Part shown: positions 1-6,512 of the stretch, one piece after another | Numbering within the stretch: the first letter of the stretch is position 1 | Layout of the letters: each line of letters starts with the position of its first letter | From: an uncultured Ruminococcus sp. | Lineage (GTDB): Bacteria; Bacillota; Clostridia; Oscillospirales; Acutalibacteraceae | Reading direction: 5' to 3' | Length of the DNA: 9,372 nt | Assembly: GCA_951800855.1 (NCBI GenBank) | Contig: CATOLC010000030.1 | Coordinates: 1-9,372 of the forward strand | The notes under the pieces: model-generated | The model's database searches: none | Told to the model about the DNA's origin: nothing | The model's input: the letters and a program-made list of their open reading frames with translations, nothing else | Program-made: the position numbers and the translations under genes

Positions 1-114
1 GATTATCGATTTGCCCGCTCCCGTTTCCCCTGTTATGGCGTTAAATCCTGGTGAAAAATATACATCTGTGTTTTTTACTACAGCAATATTTTCTATGTGT
101 GAATGCGAAATCAA
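1..114 (-). CDS. recN: DNA repair protein RecN, N-terminal 38 codons (runs off the left edge)
   Basis: RecN is an SMC-like ATPase acting in recombinational repair of double-strand breaks. Only the amino terminus is visible, but it is diagnostic. A short strand-rich start (IENIAVV) leads to the Walker A loop GETGAGKS at residues 29-36, the position and spelling typical of RecN. The frame is open to the window edge. The start is TTG at 114-112, which aligns with the usual RecN amino terminus. A perfect AGGAGG lies at 124-119, only 4 nt before the TTG, and the upstream frame is closed by the nadK stop 15 nt away. No ATG, GTG or other TTG lies between. RecN at the end of a nusB-xse-ispA-dxs-tlyA cluster is the usual Firmicutes arrangement. 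The other conserved motifs lie outside the window, so integrity cannot be judged. Confidence 0.93.
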   Translation of the reverse strand, partial: MISHSHIENIAVVKNTDVYFSPGFNAITGETGAGKSII

Positions 115-118
115 ATTA

Positions 119-124
119 CCTCCT
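119..124 (-). promoter_or_regulatory. Ribosome binding site of recN
   Basis: AGGAGG on the minus strand, 4 nt before the TTG start of recN and inside the 15-nt nadK-recN gap. It fixes the TTG as the start, because no other usual start codon lies within reach. Confidence 0.8.
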
Positions 125-129
125 GCTTT

Positions 130-960
130 CTATAAAAATAATTCTTTTTCTATCAATTTTTTATCTAAGTTTTTATAAAAGTCTTGACCCGGCAGAGTTA
201 TCATCTTAACATATTTTTTAGAATGTTTTACTCGCATCTTTCCAGAATTTTTAAAATTAAATAAAACATTCCCATCACAACTTATAAAACCTTGCAGACC
301 CTTCCTCATCATAAATTCTATTTCAATTTCTCCCGCCGCATCAAAAATCATGGGTCTTACCGACAATGAATGTGCACAAACCGGAGTTAAAATTATACAC
401 TCCATATCAGCTTCAACTATAGGTCCTCCTGCCGACAAGGAATATGCCGTAGAACCAGTGGGTGTAGCTACAATAACTCCATCTGCTCTGAATGTACATA
501 CTAATTTACCGCACCTAGAAACCTTGAAATCCATAATTTGTGAATCAAAATTTCTCGATATAACCATATCGTTTAAAGCACAATACTCGTTTTCTTTGCC
601 ATTTATTTCTGCACTTATAAGCATTCTTTCTGTGATTTTATATTCGCCATCAATCAAATATTTTAGACTTTTTATTCCGCTTTTTTCCAAGCCTGCCAAA
701 AATCCTAATCTACCGCTGTTTATACCTAAAACTGGCTTTTGGTAGCTGCAAACAAGTTTTGAATAGTGCATTATAGTTCCATCGCCACCTATAATCAGGA
801 CGATATCGCATTCAGCGAGTTTTTGCTCCCTTTGGCTTTCATTTGTAGCCTCCCAATAATCTGAAACTTCTACATTTAGTGATCCCAGGAGTTCTTTTAC
901 TTTTCTTAAACATAATAAAGCATCCCTATTTTCTTGATTATAAAATAAAATTATTTTCAA
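130..960 (-). CDS. nadK: NAD kinase (ATP-NAD kinase family)
   Basis: This cytoplasmic enzyme phosphorylates NAD to NADP, here 276 residues, normal for the family. Visible motifs are the GGDGT loop at 58-62 (nucleotide and metal binding), GINSGRLGFL at about 79-88, the NAD-contacting Asn-Asp pair at 130-131, and the glycine/threonine-rich stretch from D160 through TPTGSTAY to GGP at 178-180. The start is TTG at 960-958, whose last two bases overlap the tlyA TGA stop (TTGA). GAGGAG at 974-969, inside the end of tlyA, sits 8 nt upstream, so translation is probably coupled to tlyA. In clostridia, nadK commonly sits between tlyA and argR-recN. Here recN follows directly. Its product NADPH serves the neighbouring reductive pathways, but that link is general rather than specific. 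Confidence 0.96.
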   Translation of the reverse strand: MKIILFYNQENRDALLCLRKVKELLGSLNVEVSDYWEATNESQREQKLAECDIVLIIGGDGTIMHYSKLVCSYQKPVLGINSGRLGFLAGLEKSGIKSLKYLIDGEYKITERMLISAEINGKENEYCALNDMVISRNFDSQIMDFKVSRCGKLVCTFRADGVIVATPTGSTAYSLSAGGPIVEADMECIILTPVCAHSLSVRPMIFDAAGEIEIEFMMRKGLQGFISCDGNVLFNFKNSGKMRVKHSKKYVKMITLPGQDFYKNLDKKLIEKELFL

Positions 961-1775
961 AATCCACTCTCCTCACCATTTAAACATTTAAACGACATAC
1001 TTTCAACTGTGGCTATATCTACATCTTCCAAAACTTCCGGAGAATCTGATTTTTTTACATAAATCAAATATTCTATATTGCCTTTAGGACCCTTTATAGG
1101 TGAAAAATCCAATCCATTTACAGAAAATCCATTATCTTTGCAAAAATCAACCACTTTTTTTATTGTTTCAATCCTTACGCTCCTATCCCTAACCACTCCA
1201 TTTTTCCCGACCTTCTCTCTTCCTGCTTCAAATTGAGGCTTTATTAAACAAACACCTCTGCATTCTGCACTGATTATTTTCCTTATTGAAGGCAAAACCA
1301 TACATAAAGATATGAATGATAAATCTGCCGAAAAAAACTCAATTTCATCATCTATTTTGTCTTTAGTTATATATCTTATATTTGTTCTTTCAAGATTAAT
1401 TACCCTTGAATCATTTCTTAATTCCCATGCAAGTTGACCATATCCCACATCTACGGCGTAAACTTTTTTGCATCCATTTTTAAGCATGCAATCTGTAAAT
1501 CCTCCTGTGGAAGCCCCTGCATCCAAAGCGGTAAGTCCTTCTAAATCTATATTAAATGAATTTATTGCTTTTTCAAGTTTCAATCCTCCCCTACTTACAA
1601 AATTAAGTTTTCTTTTCTTCACTTCAATTTTGCACTCTTCCGGATACAGCATCCCTGACTTGTCAGCTCTTTCACCATCTATGAATACGCACCCTTCCAT
1701 TATAAGCGACTGTGCCCGCATACGACTCTCTGAAAACCCTCTTTCAAATACTAAAACATCTAACCTTTTTTTCAT
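957..1775 (-). CDS. tlyA: TlyA-family rRNA (cytidine-2'-O)-methyltransferase
   Basis: The protein has 272 residues in two domains. An S4 RNA-binding domain covers roughly residues 1-60, and an FtsJ/RrmJ-like Rossmann methyltransferase domain follows. Visible motifs are SRGGLKLEKA at 61-70, the S-adenosylmethionine loop DAGASTGGFTD at 85-95, VYAVDVGYGQL at 105-115, DLSFISL at 151-157 and IKPQFEAGR at 178-186. In mycobacteria and some other bacteria TlyA 2'-O-methylates 16S and 23S rRNA cytidines. The old name hemolysin comes from heterologous expression and should not be taken as its job here. The start is ATG at 1775-1773, overlapping the dxs TGA by 4 bp (ATGA), with only a weak purine-rich site before it, which fits coupling to dxs. 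Which rRNA positions it modifies cannot be told from sequence. Confidence 0.94.
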   Translation of the reverse strand: MKKRLDVLVFERGFSESRMRAQSLIMEGCVFIDGERADKSGMLYPEECKIEVKKRKLNFVSRGGLKLEKAINSFNIDLEGLTALDAGASTGGFTDCMLKNGCKKVYAVDVGYGQLAWELRNDSRVINLERTNIRYITKDKIDDEIEFFSADLSFISLCMVLPSIRKIISAECRGVCLIKPQFEAGREKVGKNGVVRDRSVRIETIKKVVDFCKDNGFSVNGLDFSPIKGPKGNIEYLIYVKKSDSPEVLEDVDIATVESMSFKCLNGEESGF

Positions 1776-3649
1776 TTTTCTTTTCCAATCTCCATAAGAA
1801 TTTTGTCCTTTATACCTATGCTGTCTAAGTGAAATTTTTTTATCTGGTCCTCTACTTTAGCACACCCCACAAATTTATCGTCTACTCCTACATGAAAAAA
1901 TTTTCCATTAAACCCTCTTTCTAATAGTTTTTTCCCAAAAGACTCTCCTATACCGCCTGATTTATAAGACTCTTCAAATATAAAAATATACTTATATTTT
2001 AGCCCCATATCTATTGCATTGTTACTAATTGGTTTTATTACATTTAGTTTTAAAATACAAATCTCTTTTTGCGTTTCATTAAGTATTTCCTCATACGCCA
2101 AACAAACATTTGAAAAAATTCTCCCATATGTAATAGCTAAAATATCCGATTCTTTATCTCCGATTATATCAAAATCATTTCCACTATATTTAAAATATGC
2201 AGGCTTATAAAACTCACTCCCCCGAGGGTACCTTATAGCTGAAAATTTATCATAGTCAAACACCGCTAAGTTAAGCATATATCTTAATTCATCAAAAAAA
2301 GCAGGAACAAAAATTTTCATCCCGGGGATAGAATTTAAAAATGCACAATCGAAGAGCCCTTGGTGGTTTTCTCCATCATTTCCGGTAAATCCCGCCCTAT
2401 CTATCGCAAAAACAACCTTTGTATTCTGCACTGCTACATCATGGATAATCTGGTCATATGCTCTTTGTAAAAAAGATGAATATATAGCTACAATCGGAAG
2501 CATACCTCCCGCAGCTAAACCTCCAGCGAAAGTTACAGCATGCTCTTCAGCAATTCCTACGTCAAAAAATCTATTTTTATATTTTTTTGAAAAATCACCT
2601 AACCCTGTTCCAGATTTCATAGCAGCTGTTATTGCACATATTTTCCCATTTTTCTGAGCAATCTGGCAAACTTCCTCCCCAAATACACTGGAAAAGCTTT
2701 CTTTAGCTGAGTCTCTGCTACCGGTTTCTGCATTAAAACCAGATACTCCATGGAACTGTTTAGGATTTTTTTCAGCAAATTTATATCCTTTGCCTTTAGT
2801 TGTGACAATATGTACAAAAACCGGCCGACTAAGCTCTTTTATTCTTTTAAAAACTTCAATAAGCTTATTTAAGTCATGCCCATCTATTGGTCCGTAATAC
2901 AAGAATCCCATATCTTCAAAAAGTGTTTTATCATATAGTAGTCCCTTAAAAACCGATTTTACCTTTTTTAATATGTAGAGCGTTACAAATCCTAAAACAG
3001 GAATTTTATTCAGCAAAACCTCCATTTTGCCTTTAATTTTCGTATAAGACGGACGTATCCTGATATAAGTCAGATACCTGGAAATTGCTCCCACATTACG
3101 GGATATGGACATTTTATTATCATTTAAAATCACTATAAAATTTTTTTTGAATTTTCCCGCATTATTTAATCCCTCATAAGCTAAACCCCCTGTAAGTGCT
3201 CCGTCTCCGATTACTGCAATTGTATATGCATTTTTATCATTTATTTCGTTAGAATAAGCAAGACCTAACGCCGAAGATATCGAGGTACTGCTATGGCCAG
3301 TAGTAAAAACATCATACTCGCTTTCCGATTTATTAGGAAAGCCAGAAATTCCGCCTTCGGTCCTTATTGTGTCTATCCTATTAAACCTTCCTGTCAACAT
3401 CTTTTGTGCATAGCATTGATGACCTACATCCCAGATGATTCTATCCTCTGAACCAGAAAAAATTTTATTAAGAGCAACGCTGAGTTCCACTACTCCTAAA
3501 TTTGAAGCCAGATGTCCTCCGTTCTCTGATACTATAGATACAATTTTTTCTCTAATTTCATCACACAATCTATTTAAATCTTCTATATTTTTTAAATCAT
3601 CCGGGGTGCTTATCCTCTTTAAATTTTCAAAATTTTCTCCCGTGTTCAT
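1772..3649 (-). CDS. dxs: 1-deoxy-D-xylulose-5-phosphate synthase
   Basis: This thiamine-diphosphate enzyme condenses pyruvate and glyceraldehyde 3-phosphate to DXP, the entry step of the MEP isoprenoid pathway. It has 625 residues from the ATG, a normal length. Visible motifs are HLASNLG (His46), GHQ (His77), GHSSTSIS (His119), the ThDP/Mg motif GDGALTGG at 148-155, the catalytic glutamate of GIAEEHAVTF (Glu368), the DRAG arginine (418) and NHQG (His429). The ATG at 3649-3647 is preceded by AAAGGA at 3661-3656 with 6 nt spacing. An in-frame GTG five codons upstream lacks an SD and is less likely. One oddity is that the usual GHQxYxHK reads with Gln82 in place of the second His. ispA upstream and dxs together supply isoprenoid precursors and prenyl chains. 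tlyA overlaps the 3' end. Confidence 0.97.
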   Translation of the reverse strand: MNTGENFENLKRISTPDDLKNIEDLNRLCDEIREKIVSIVSENGGHLASNLGVVELSVALNKIFSGSEDRIIWDVGHQCYAQKMLTGRFNRIDTIRTEGGISGFPNKSESEYDVFTTGHSSTSISSALGLAYSNEINDKNAYTIAVIGDGALTGGLAYEGLNNAGKFKKNFIVILNDNKMSISRNVGAISRYLTYIRIRPSYTKIKGKMEVLLNKIPVLGFVTLYILKKVKSVFKGLLYDKTLFEDMGFLYYGPIDGHDLNKLIEVFKRIKELSRPVFVHIVTTKGKGYKFAEKNPKQFHGVSGFNAETGSRDSAKESFSSVFGEEVCQIAQKNGKICAITAAMKSGTGLGDFSKKYKNRFFDVGIAEEHAVTFAGGLAAGGMLPIVAIYSSFLQRAYDQIIHDVAVQNTKVVFAIDRAGFTGNDGENHQGLFDCAFLNSIPGMKIFVPAFFDELRYMLNLAVFDYDKFSAIRYPRGSEFYKPAYFKYSGNDFDIIGDKESDILAITYGRIFSNVCLAYEEILNETQKEICILKLNVIKPISNNAIDMGLKYKYIFIFEESYKSGGIGESFGKKLLERGFNGKFFHVGVDDKFVGCAKVEDQIKKFHLDSIGIKDKILMEIGKEK

Positions 3650-3655
3650 TATAGT

Positions 3656-3661
3656 TCCTTT
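3656..3661 (-). promoter_or_regulatory. Ribosome binding site of dxs
   Basis: AAAGGA on the minus strand, 6 nt before the ATG at 3649. It decides between this ATG and an in-frame GTG at 3664, which has no purine-rich site before it. Confidence 0.7.
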
Positions 3662-3680
3662 CACTTAACTTGCCTTTTTA

Positions 3681-3758
3681 TTTCTTAACTTTATTTCTTA
3701 ATTTTATTTCTTGATTCTTTTTCTTGATTCTATTTCTTAATTATATTTATCAATTTTT
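3681..3758. repeat. Six-copy 13-bp tandem repeat in the ispA-dxs gap
   Basis: Six adjacent 13-base units start at 3681, 3694, 3707, 3720, 3733 and 3746. The plus-strand consensus is about TTTCTTRATTHTA. Units 1-5 share the TTTCTT core, and the sixth is degenerate (TTTATC). On the transcribed strand this gives an A-rich, almost C-free leader that ends about 30 nt before the dxs start. The period is exact across all six units, so this is a real minisatellite-like array and not only low complexity. Its function is unknown. Confidence 0.85.
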
Positions 3759-3760
3759 CT

Positions 3761-3787
3761 ATCATAATCATTTTTAAATTGTATCAA
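3761..3787 (-). promoter_or_regulatory. Possible internal promoter ahead of dxs
   Basis: TTGATA at 3787-3782 and TATGAT at 3766-3761 each match the sigma-A consensus at 5 of 6 positions, but the spacer is only 15 bp. A perfect TATAAT at 3745-3740 also exists but has no -35 element at a suitable distance. In DNA this AT-rich such matches arise often by chance, so this is a tentative call. It would place the 13-bp repeats in the 5' leader of dxs. Confidence 0.22.
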
Positions 3788-3790
3788 TTT

Positions 3791-4660
3791 TTATTTAAAC
3801 AAAACACTTGAAAAATTTTTCAGATAACTCGTCTCACCATTAGTCTGTTCAAGTAAATTCATCATAACGTCTACATATTCCCTTACTAAATTATAAGATT
3901 TCTCCTGTCCATGCAAAGTTGCATATGTGACTTTTTTCCCGGTGTCTTTTTCAAAATCAGCTATATCATCAAAAACCTGAAAAGCTATCCCAAAATATTT
4001 TCCATATTTTTCAGCTAAACTTATTAATTTGTCGTCTGCCATGGCACATACTGCACCTATTTTAGCTGCTGCAGAAAACAACATAGCTGTCTTGTTTTCA
4101 TAGATTTTAAGCAAATCTTTATCGGTTAGATTGGAATTTTTATCTATATTTATATCCTCTGCCTGACCAGATATCATCCCCCCTAAACCTGCCATATCAG
4201 ATAAAATTTTAATAGCCCTTAACATGTTCTTTTCCCCAAATTCCTCTGAAAACTCATTTCTTGCTAAAATGTCAAAACTGGCAGTCAAAAGAGCATCACC
4301 TGCTAATAATGCTGCAGCTTCCCCATAAACAGCTTGTGTGCTCTTTTTCCCTCGTCTGAATTCATCATTATCCATGCACGGTAAATCATCATGAACCAAA
4401 GAATATGTATGCAGAATCTCTATTGCACAAGCTATTTCATATATTTTTTCTGATTTTCCCCCGCAAAGTTCATAAAACATAATAAGTATACATGGCCTTA
4501 ACCTCTTCCCACCCGACATCACACTATATCTCATTGCATCAATAAGATTTTTTTCTATTCCCCGAAGTTCCGAAAAATATTCCTCTAACTTAAAATTAAC
4601 TTTTTCTCTTATATTTTCAATTTTTTTTCTTGTTAATATCTCATCTTGCAATTTCTTCAT
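3791..4660 (-). CDS. ispA: Short-chain polyprenyl diphosphate synthase (farnesyl/geranyl type)
   Basis: This all-helical prenyltransferase condenses allylic diphosphates with isopentenyl diphosphate. Chain length is probably C15, inferred from family resemblance (HTYSLVHDDLP) only. With the ATG at 4660 it has 289 residues. Visible are GGKRLRP at 50-56 (isopentenyl diphosphate binding), the first Asp-rich motif DDLPCMD at 91-97 followed by RRG, GEAAALLAGDALL at about 113-125, and the second Asp-rich motif DDIAD at 231-235. Between this motif and the KxTY segment (243-246) about 11 residues usual in the family are missing. Start choice is uncertain. The ATG at 4660 has GGGGG directly before it. 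An in-frame ATG at 4684 has no SD. A TTG at 4651 has better spacing. The gene overlaps xseB by 20 bp with the 4660 start. A 141-nt gap separates its stop from dxs. Confidence 0.93.
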   Translation of the reverse strand: MKKLQDEILTRKKIENIREKVNFKLEEYFSELRGIEKNLIDAMRYSVMSGGKRLRPCILIMFYELCGGKSEKIYEIACAIEILHTYSLVHDDLPCMDNDEFRRGKKSTQAVYGEAAALLAGDALLTASFDILARNEFSEEFGEKNMLRAIKILSDMAGLGGMISGQAEDINIDKNSNLTDKDLLKIYENKTAMLFSAAAKIGAVCAMADDKLISLAEKYGKYFGIAFQVFDDIADFEKDTGKKVTYATLHGQEKSYNLVREYVDVMMNLLEQTNGETSYLKNFSSVLFK

Positions 4661-4832
4661 CCCCCAAAACTTTCTCAGCTTCATTTAATTTGCATTTGCA
4701 CCTGTCAATAAGTGCCATGCCTTCTTTATACAGCCGGATTGTCCCCTCTAAACTCTCTTTACCTTCTTCAAGCCTGGTTACTATATTCTCTAAAGTTTGA
4801 ACAGCATACTCAAAATTTATATTATTCTCCAA
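4641..4832 (-). CDS. xseB: Exodeoxyribonuclease VII small subunit
   Basis: XseB is the small helical subunit that binds several-fold to XseA to form exonuclease VII, which degrades single-stranded DNA from both ends. The protein is 63 residues and matches the family pattern: FEYAVQTLENIVTRLEEG, then SLEGTIRLYKEGMALI, then a C-terminal helix with KLNEAEKVL. I prefer the TTG start at 4832-4830, since AGGGAG at 4846-4841 lies 8 nt upstream. The alternative GTG at 4841 overlaps that same SD and would add three residues. With the TTG start it overlaps the end of xseA by 11 bp, which suggests coupled translation and a fixed subunit ratio. Two cysteines (44 and 46) lie in the last helix, with no evident role. 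Confidence 0.92.
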   Translation of the reverse strand: MENNINFEYAVQTLENIVTRLEEGKESLEGTIRLYKEGMALIDRCKCKLNEAEKVLGDEEIAR

Positions 4833-6045
4833 AAGATTCACTCCCTATTTTTTTTACTTCCACATCCATATATCCATCTATGCACCGGAGTCTAAAAATT
4901 TGCCCCTCCTTTGCATTAGAAATACTAAATGGCTTTTCTAATGCACTATCTAAAAAAACATATCCTTTCAAAAAAGCATTTAAAGGATTTGCTAGTTCAA
5001 GTCTGGATTCTAATTTTTGTAGTTTTATTTCTGTATCATTAAAAAATTTTTTAAATGCATATCTAAGTCTCTCCTCGAATACATTAATTTTTTTATTTTC
5101 CCAATCAATCTTTTCTTGAGGAGAATCCCTTTTTATTTTTTTACACAGATACTCAATTTCTCTGTTTTTTTCGTTTAATATGGTCTTAAAAGCAAGGTGC
5201 AATCTTTTTTCAAACATATTTAAAAAGTTCAAAACATCTTTTTTATCCGGTATGGCAAGTTCCGCCGCTGCAGATGGAGTAGATGCACGCATATCAGCTG
5301 CTAAGTCACAAAGCGTCCAGTCTATTTCATGGCCTATTGCTGAAATAATAGGCGTGTTTGAATTTGCAACAGTCCGTGCAAGGTCTTCCTTATTAAAAAC
5401 ATTTAAATCCTCAGAAGCACCTCCTCCGCGTGCAATAATAATTACATCTGGACAATTTTCTTTTAAATTAAACCAATTTATTGCTTCGATTATATCTCCT
5501 TCAGATTTTGCCCCTTGTACGCTAACCGGAAAAATTTTTAAATTGCAAATTGGGTACCTCCGTCTTATAGTGCACTTTATATCGTGAATTACAGCTCCTG
5601 ACGGCGAGGTTATTATTCCTATTACTTTAGGAAAACGAGGAAGCTTTTTCTTTTTTTCATCATCAAAAGCCCCTTCTTTTCTTAATTTTTCTTTAGTTTT
5701 TTCAATTTCTATTTTGTCAGTACCTACTCCAAAGGGTTGCATATCCTCAACATAAACTTGGTACTGACCCGATACTTCATAAACAGACAGTGACCCCCGA
5801 ACAATTACTTTCATGCCATTTTCCGGCTGAAATCTTAGTCTTTTTAAATTAGTATTAAACATAACTGCCCTAATTGTGTTTTTTTCTTCATTTAAAGAAA
5901 AGTACAAATGTCCGGAAGAATAATTCGGTCTAAAATTTGAAATTTCTCCAGAAATAAAAATGCTTTTTAGGTTTTTATCTCCTTCAAACATTAACTTTAT
6001 ATAAGAATTCACTTGTGAAACAGTTAGTATTTTGCTGTTAAACAT
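4822..6045 (-). CDS. xseA: Exodeoxyribonuclease VII large subunit
   Basis: XseA is the catalytic subunit of exonuclease VII. From the ATG at 6045 it has 407 residues. An N-terminal OB-fold covers about residues 5-105 (VSQVNSYI, ISGEISNF, GHLYFSL). The nuclease domain follows with GIITSPSGAVIHDI at 143-156, RGGGASEDL at 206-214, and GHEID at 238-242 leading into DMRASTPSAAAELA. A long helical section after about 270 serves XseB binding in the family, and a short C-terminal module (NPLNAFLKGY) ends the protein. The ATG is chosen because GAGGGAG ends 4 nt before it. An in-frame TTG at 6066 has no SD and would add seven residues. It follows nusB after about 30 nt and overlaps xseB. In Bacillus, folD lies between nusB and xseA, but here it is absent. 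Confidence 0.96.
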   Translation of the reverse strand: MFNSKILTVSQVNSYIKLMFEGDKNLKSIFISGEISNFRPNYSSGHLYFSLNEEKNTIRAVMFNTNLKRLRFQPENGMKVIVRGSLSVYEVSGQYQVYVEDMQPFGVGTDKIEIEKTKEKLRKEGAFDDEKKKKLPRFPKVIGIITSPSGAVIHDIKCTIRRRYPICNLKIFPVSVQGAKSEGDIIEAINWFNLKENCPDVIIIARGGGASEDLNVFNKEDLARTVANSNTPIISAIGHEIDWTLCDLAADMRASTPSAAAELAIPDKKDVLNFLNMFEKRLHLAFKTILNEKNREIEYLCKKIKRDSPQEKIDWENKKINVFEERLRYAFKKFFNDTEIKLQKLESRLELANPLNAFLKGYVFLDSALEKPFSISNAKEGQIFRLRCIDGYMDVEVKKIGSESFGE

Positions 6046-6075
6046 AAAACTCCCTCTTAAAACCAATCAGTTTTT

Positions 6076-6495
6076 TTAATATGCTGATCCTGACTTTTCT
6101 TGCTCAATTTCTTTGTTTATTGCACCTAAAACCCCGTTTACATAAGCCGACTCTTCCTTGTTTCCATATTTTTTAGCAAGTTCTACCGCTTCATTTATCG
6201 ATATCTCAACCGGTACGCTTTCTTCATATAGCATCTCATACGTCGATATTTCCATTATTGCCATTGCAACTCTTGATATTCTGCTTAATTTCCATCCTTT
6301 TATATTTTTTTCTATGTAAAAACGTATTTTCTCTCTGTTTTTAACTACTCCACTAAACAAGATAACAGCAAAATCCTCTACCTGTATGTCTTCAGCCATC
6401 TTAGCTGATTCTATTATTTCATCTATGTTTTCCTTCGTAAATGAATTCTGAAAAAGAAAAATAAACGCTTGTTCTCTTCCTTTTTTCCTGCTCAA
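6076..6495 (-). CDS. nusB: Transcription antitermination factor NusB
   Basis: NusB is a small all-helical RNA-binding protein that pairs with NusE (ribosomal protein S10) at boxA elements during rRNA antitermination. The 139 residues match the family in length. The amino terminus MSRKKGREQAF is typical, and the signature VPVEISINEAVELAKKYG at 95-112 followed by YVNGVLGAI at 118-126 is diagnostic. The start is TTG at 6495-6493, with GGAGG at 6510-6506 ten nt upstream. An ATG at 6503 lies only 2 nt after that SD but is in another frame and meets a stop after three codons, so it is not the start. The gene follows dapB by 17 nt. In many Firmicutes an Asp23 family gene precedes nusB. Here the dap genes do. 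Confidence 0.95.
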   Translation of the reverse strand: MSRKKGREQAFIFLFQNSFTKENIDEIIESAKMAEDIQVEDFAVILFSGVVKNREKIRFYIEKNIKGWKLSRISRVAMAIMEISTYEMLYEESVPVEISINEAVELAKKYGNKEESAYVNGVLGAINKEIEQEKSGSAY

Positions 6496-6505
6496 TTTTT
6501 CATCG

Positions 6506-6510
6506 CCTCC
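6506..6510 (-). promoter_or_regulatory. Ribosome binding site of nusB, with a nested three-codon frame
   Basis: GGAGG in the dapB-nusB gap sits 10 nt before the TTG start of nusB and 2 nt before an out-of-frame ATG at 6503. That ATG frame reads Met-Lys-Asn and stops at a TGA (6494-6492), two bases of which (6494-6493) belong to the nusB TTG. Confidence 0.6.
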
Positions 6511-6512
6511 TT

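Noticed and set aside
957..1775. tlyA as a true hemolysin
   Set aside because: The S4 plus FtsJ-like methyltransferase motifs indicate an rRNA methyltransferase, and there is no signal peptide or membrane segment.
3681..3758. 13-bp repeats as a CRISPR array or replication iterons
   Set aside because: Units are contiguous with no spacers, too short for CRISPR repeats, and lie inside a housekeeping operon with no dnaA, rep or cas gene nearby.
4661..4684. ATG at 4684 as the ispA start
   Set aside because: No SD precedes it, it would overlap xseB by 44 bp, and the extra eight residues do not resemble the family's amino terminus.
5180..5587. Plus-strand open frames of 60-135 codons opposite xseA, nadK, tlyA, dxs and dapB
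   Set aside because: Each lies wholly or largely antisense to a clearly conserved gene, its translation is serine/leucine/phenylalanine-rich as expected for the reverse complement of an AT-rich gene, and none shows a recognisable domain.
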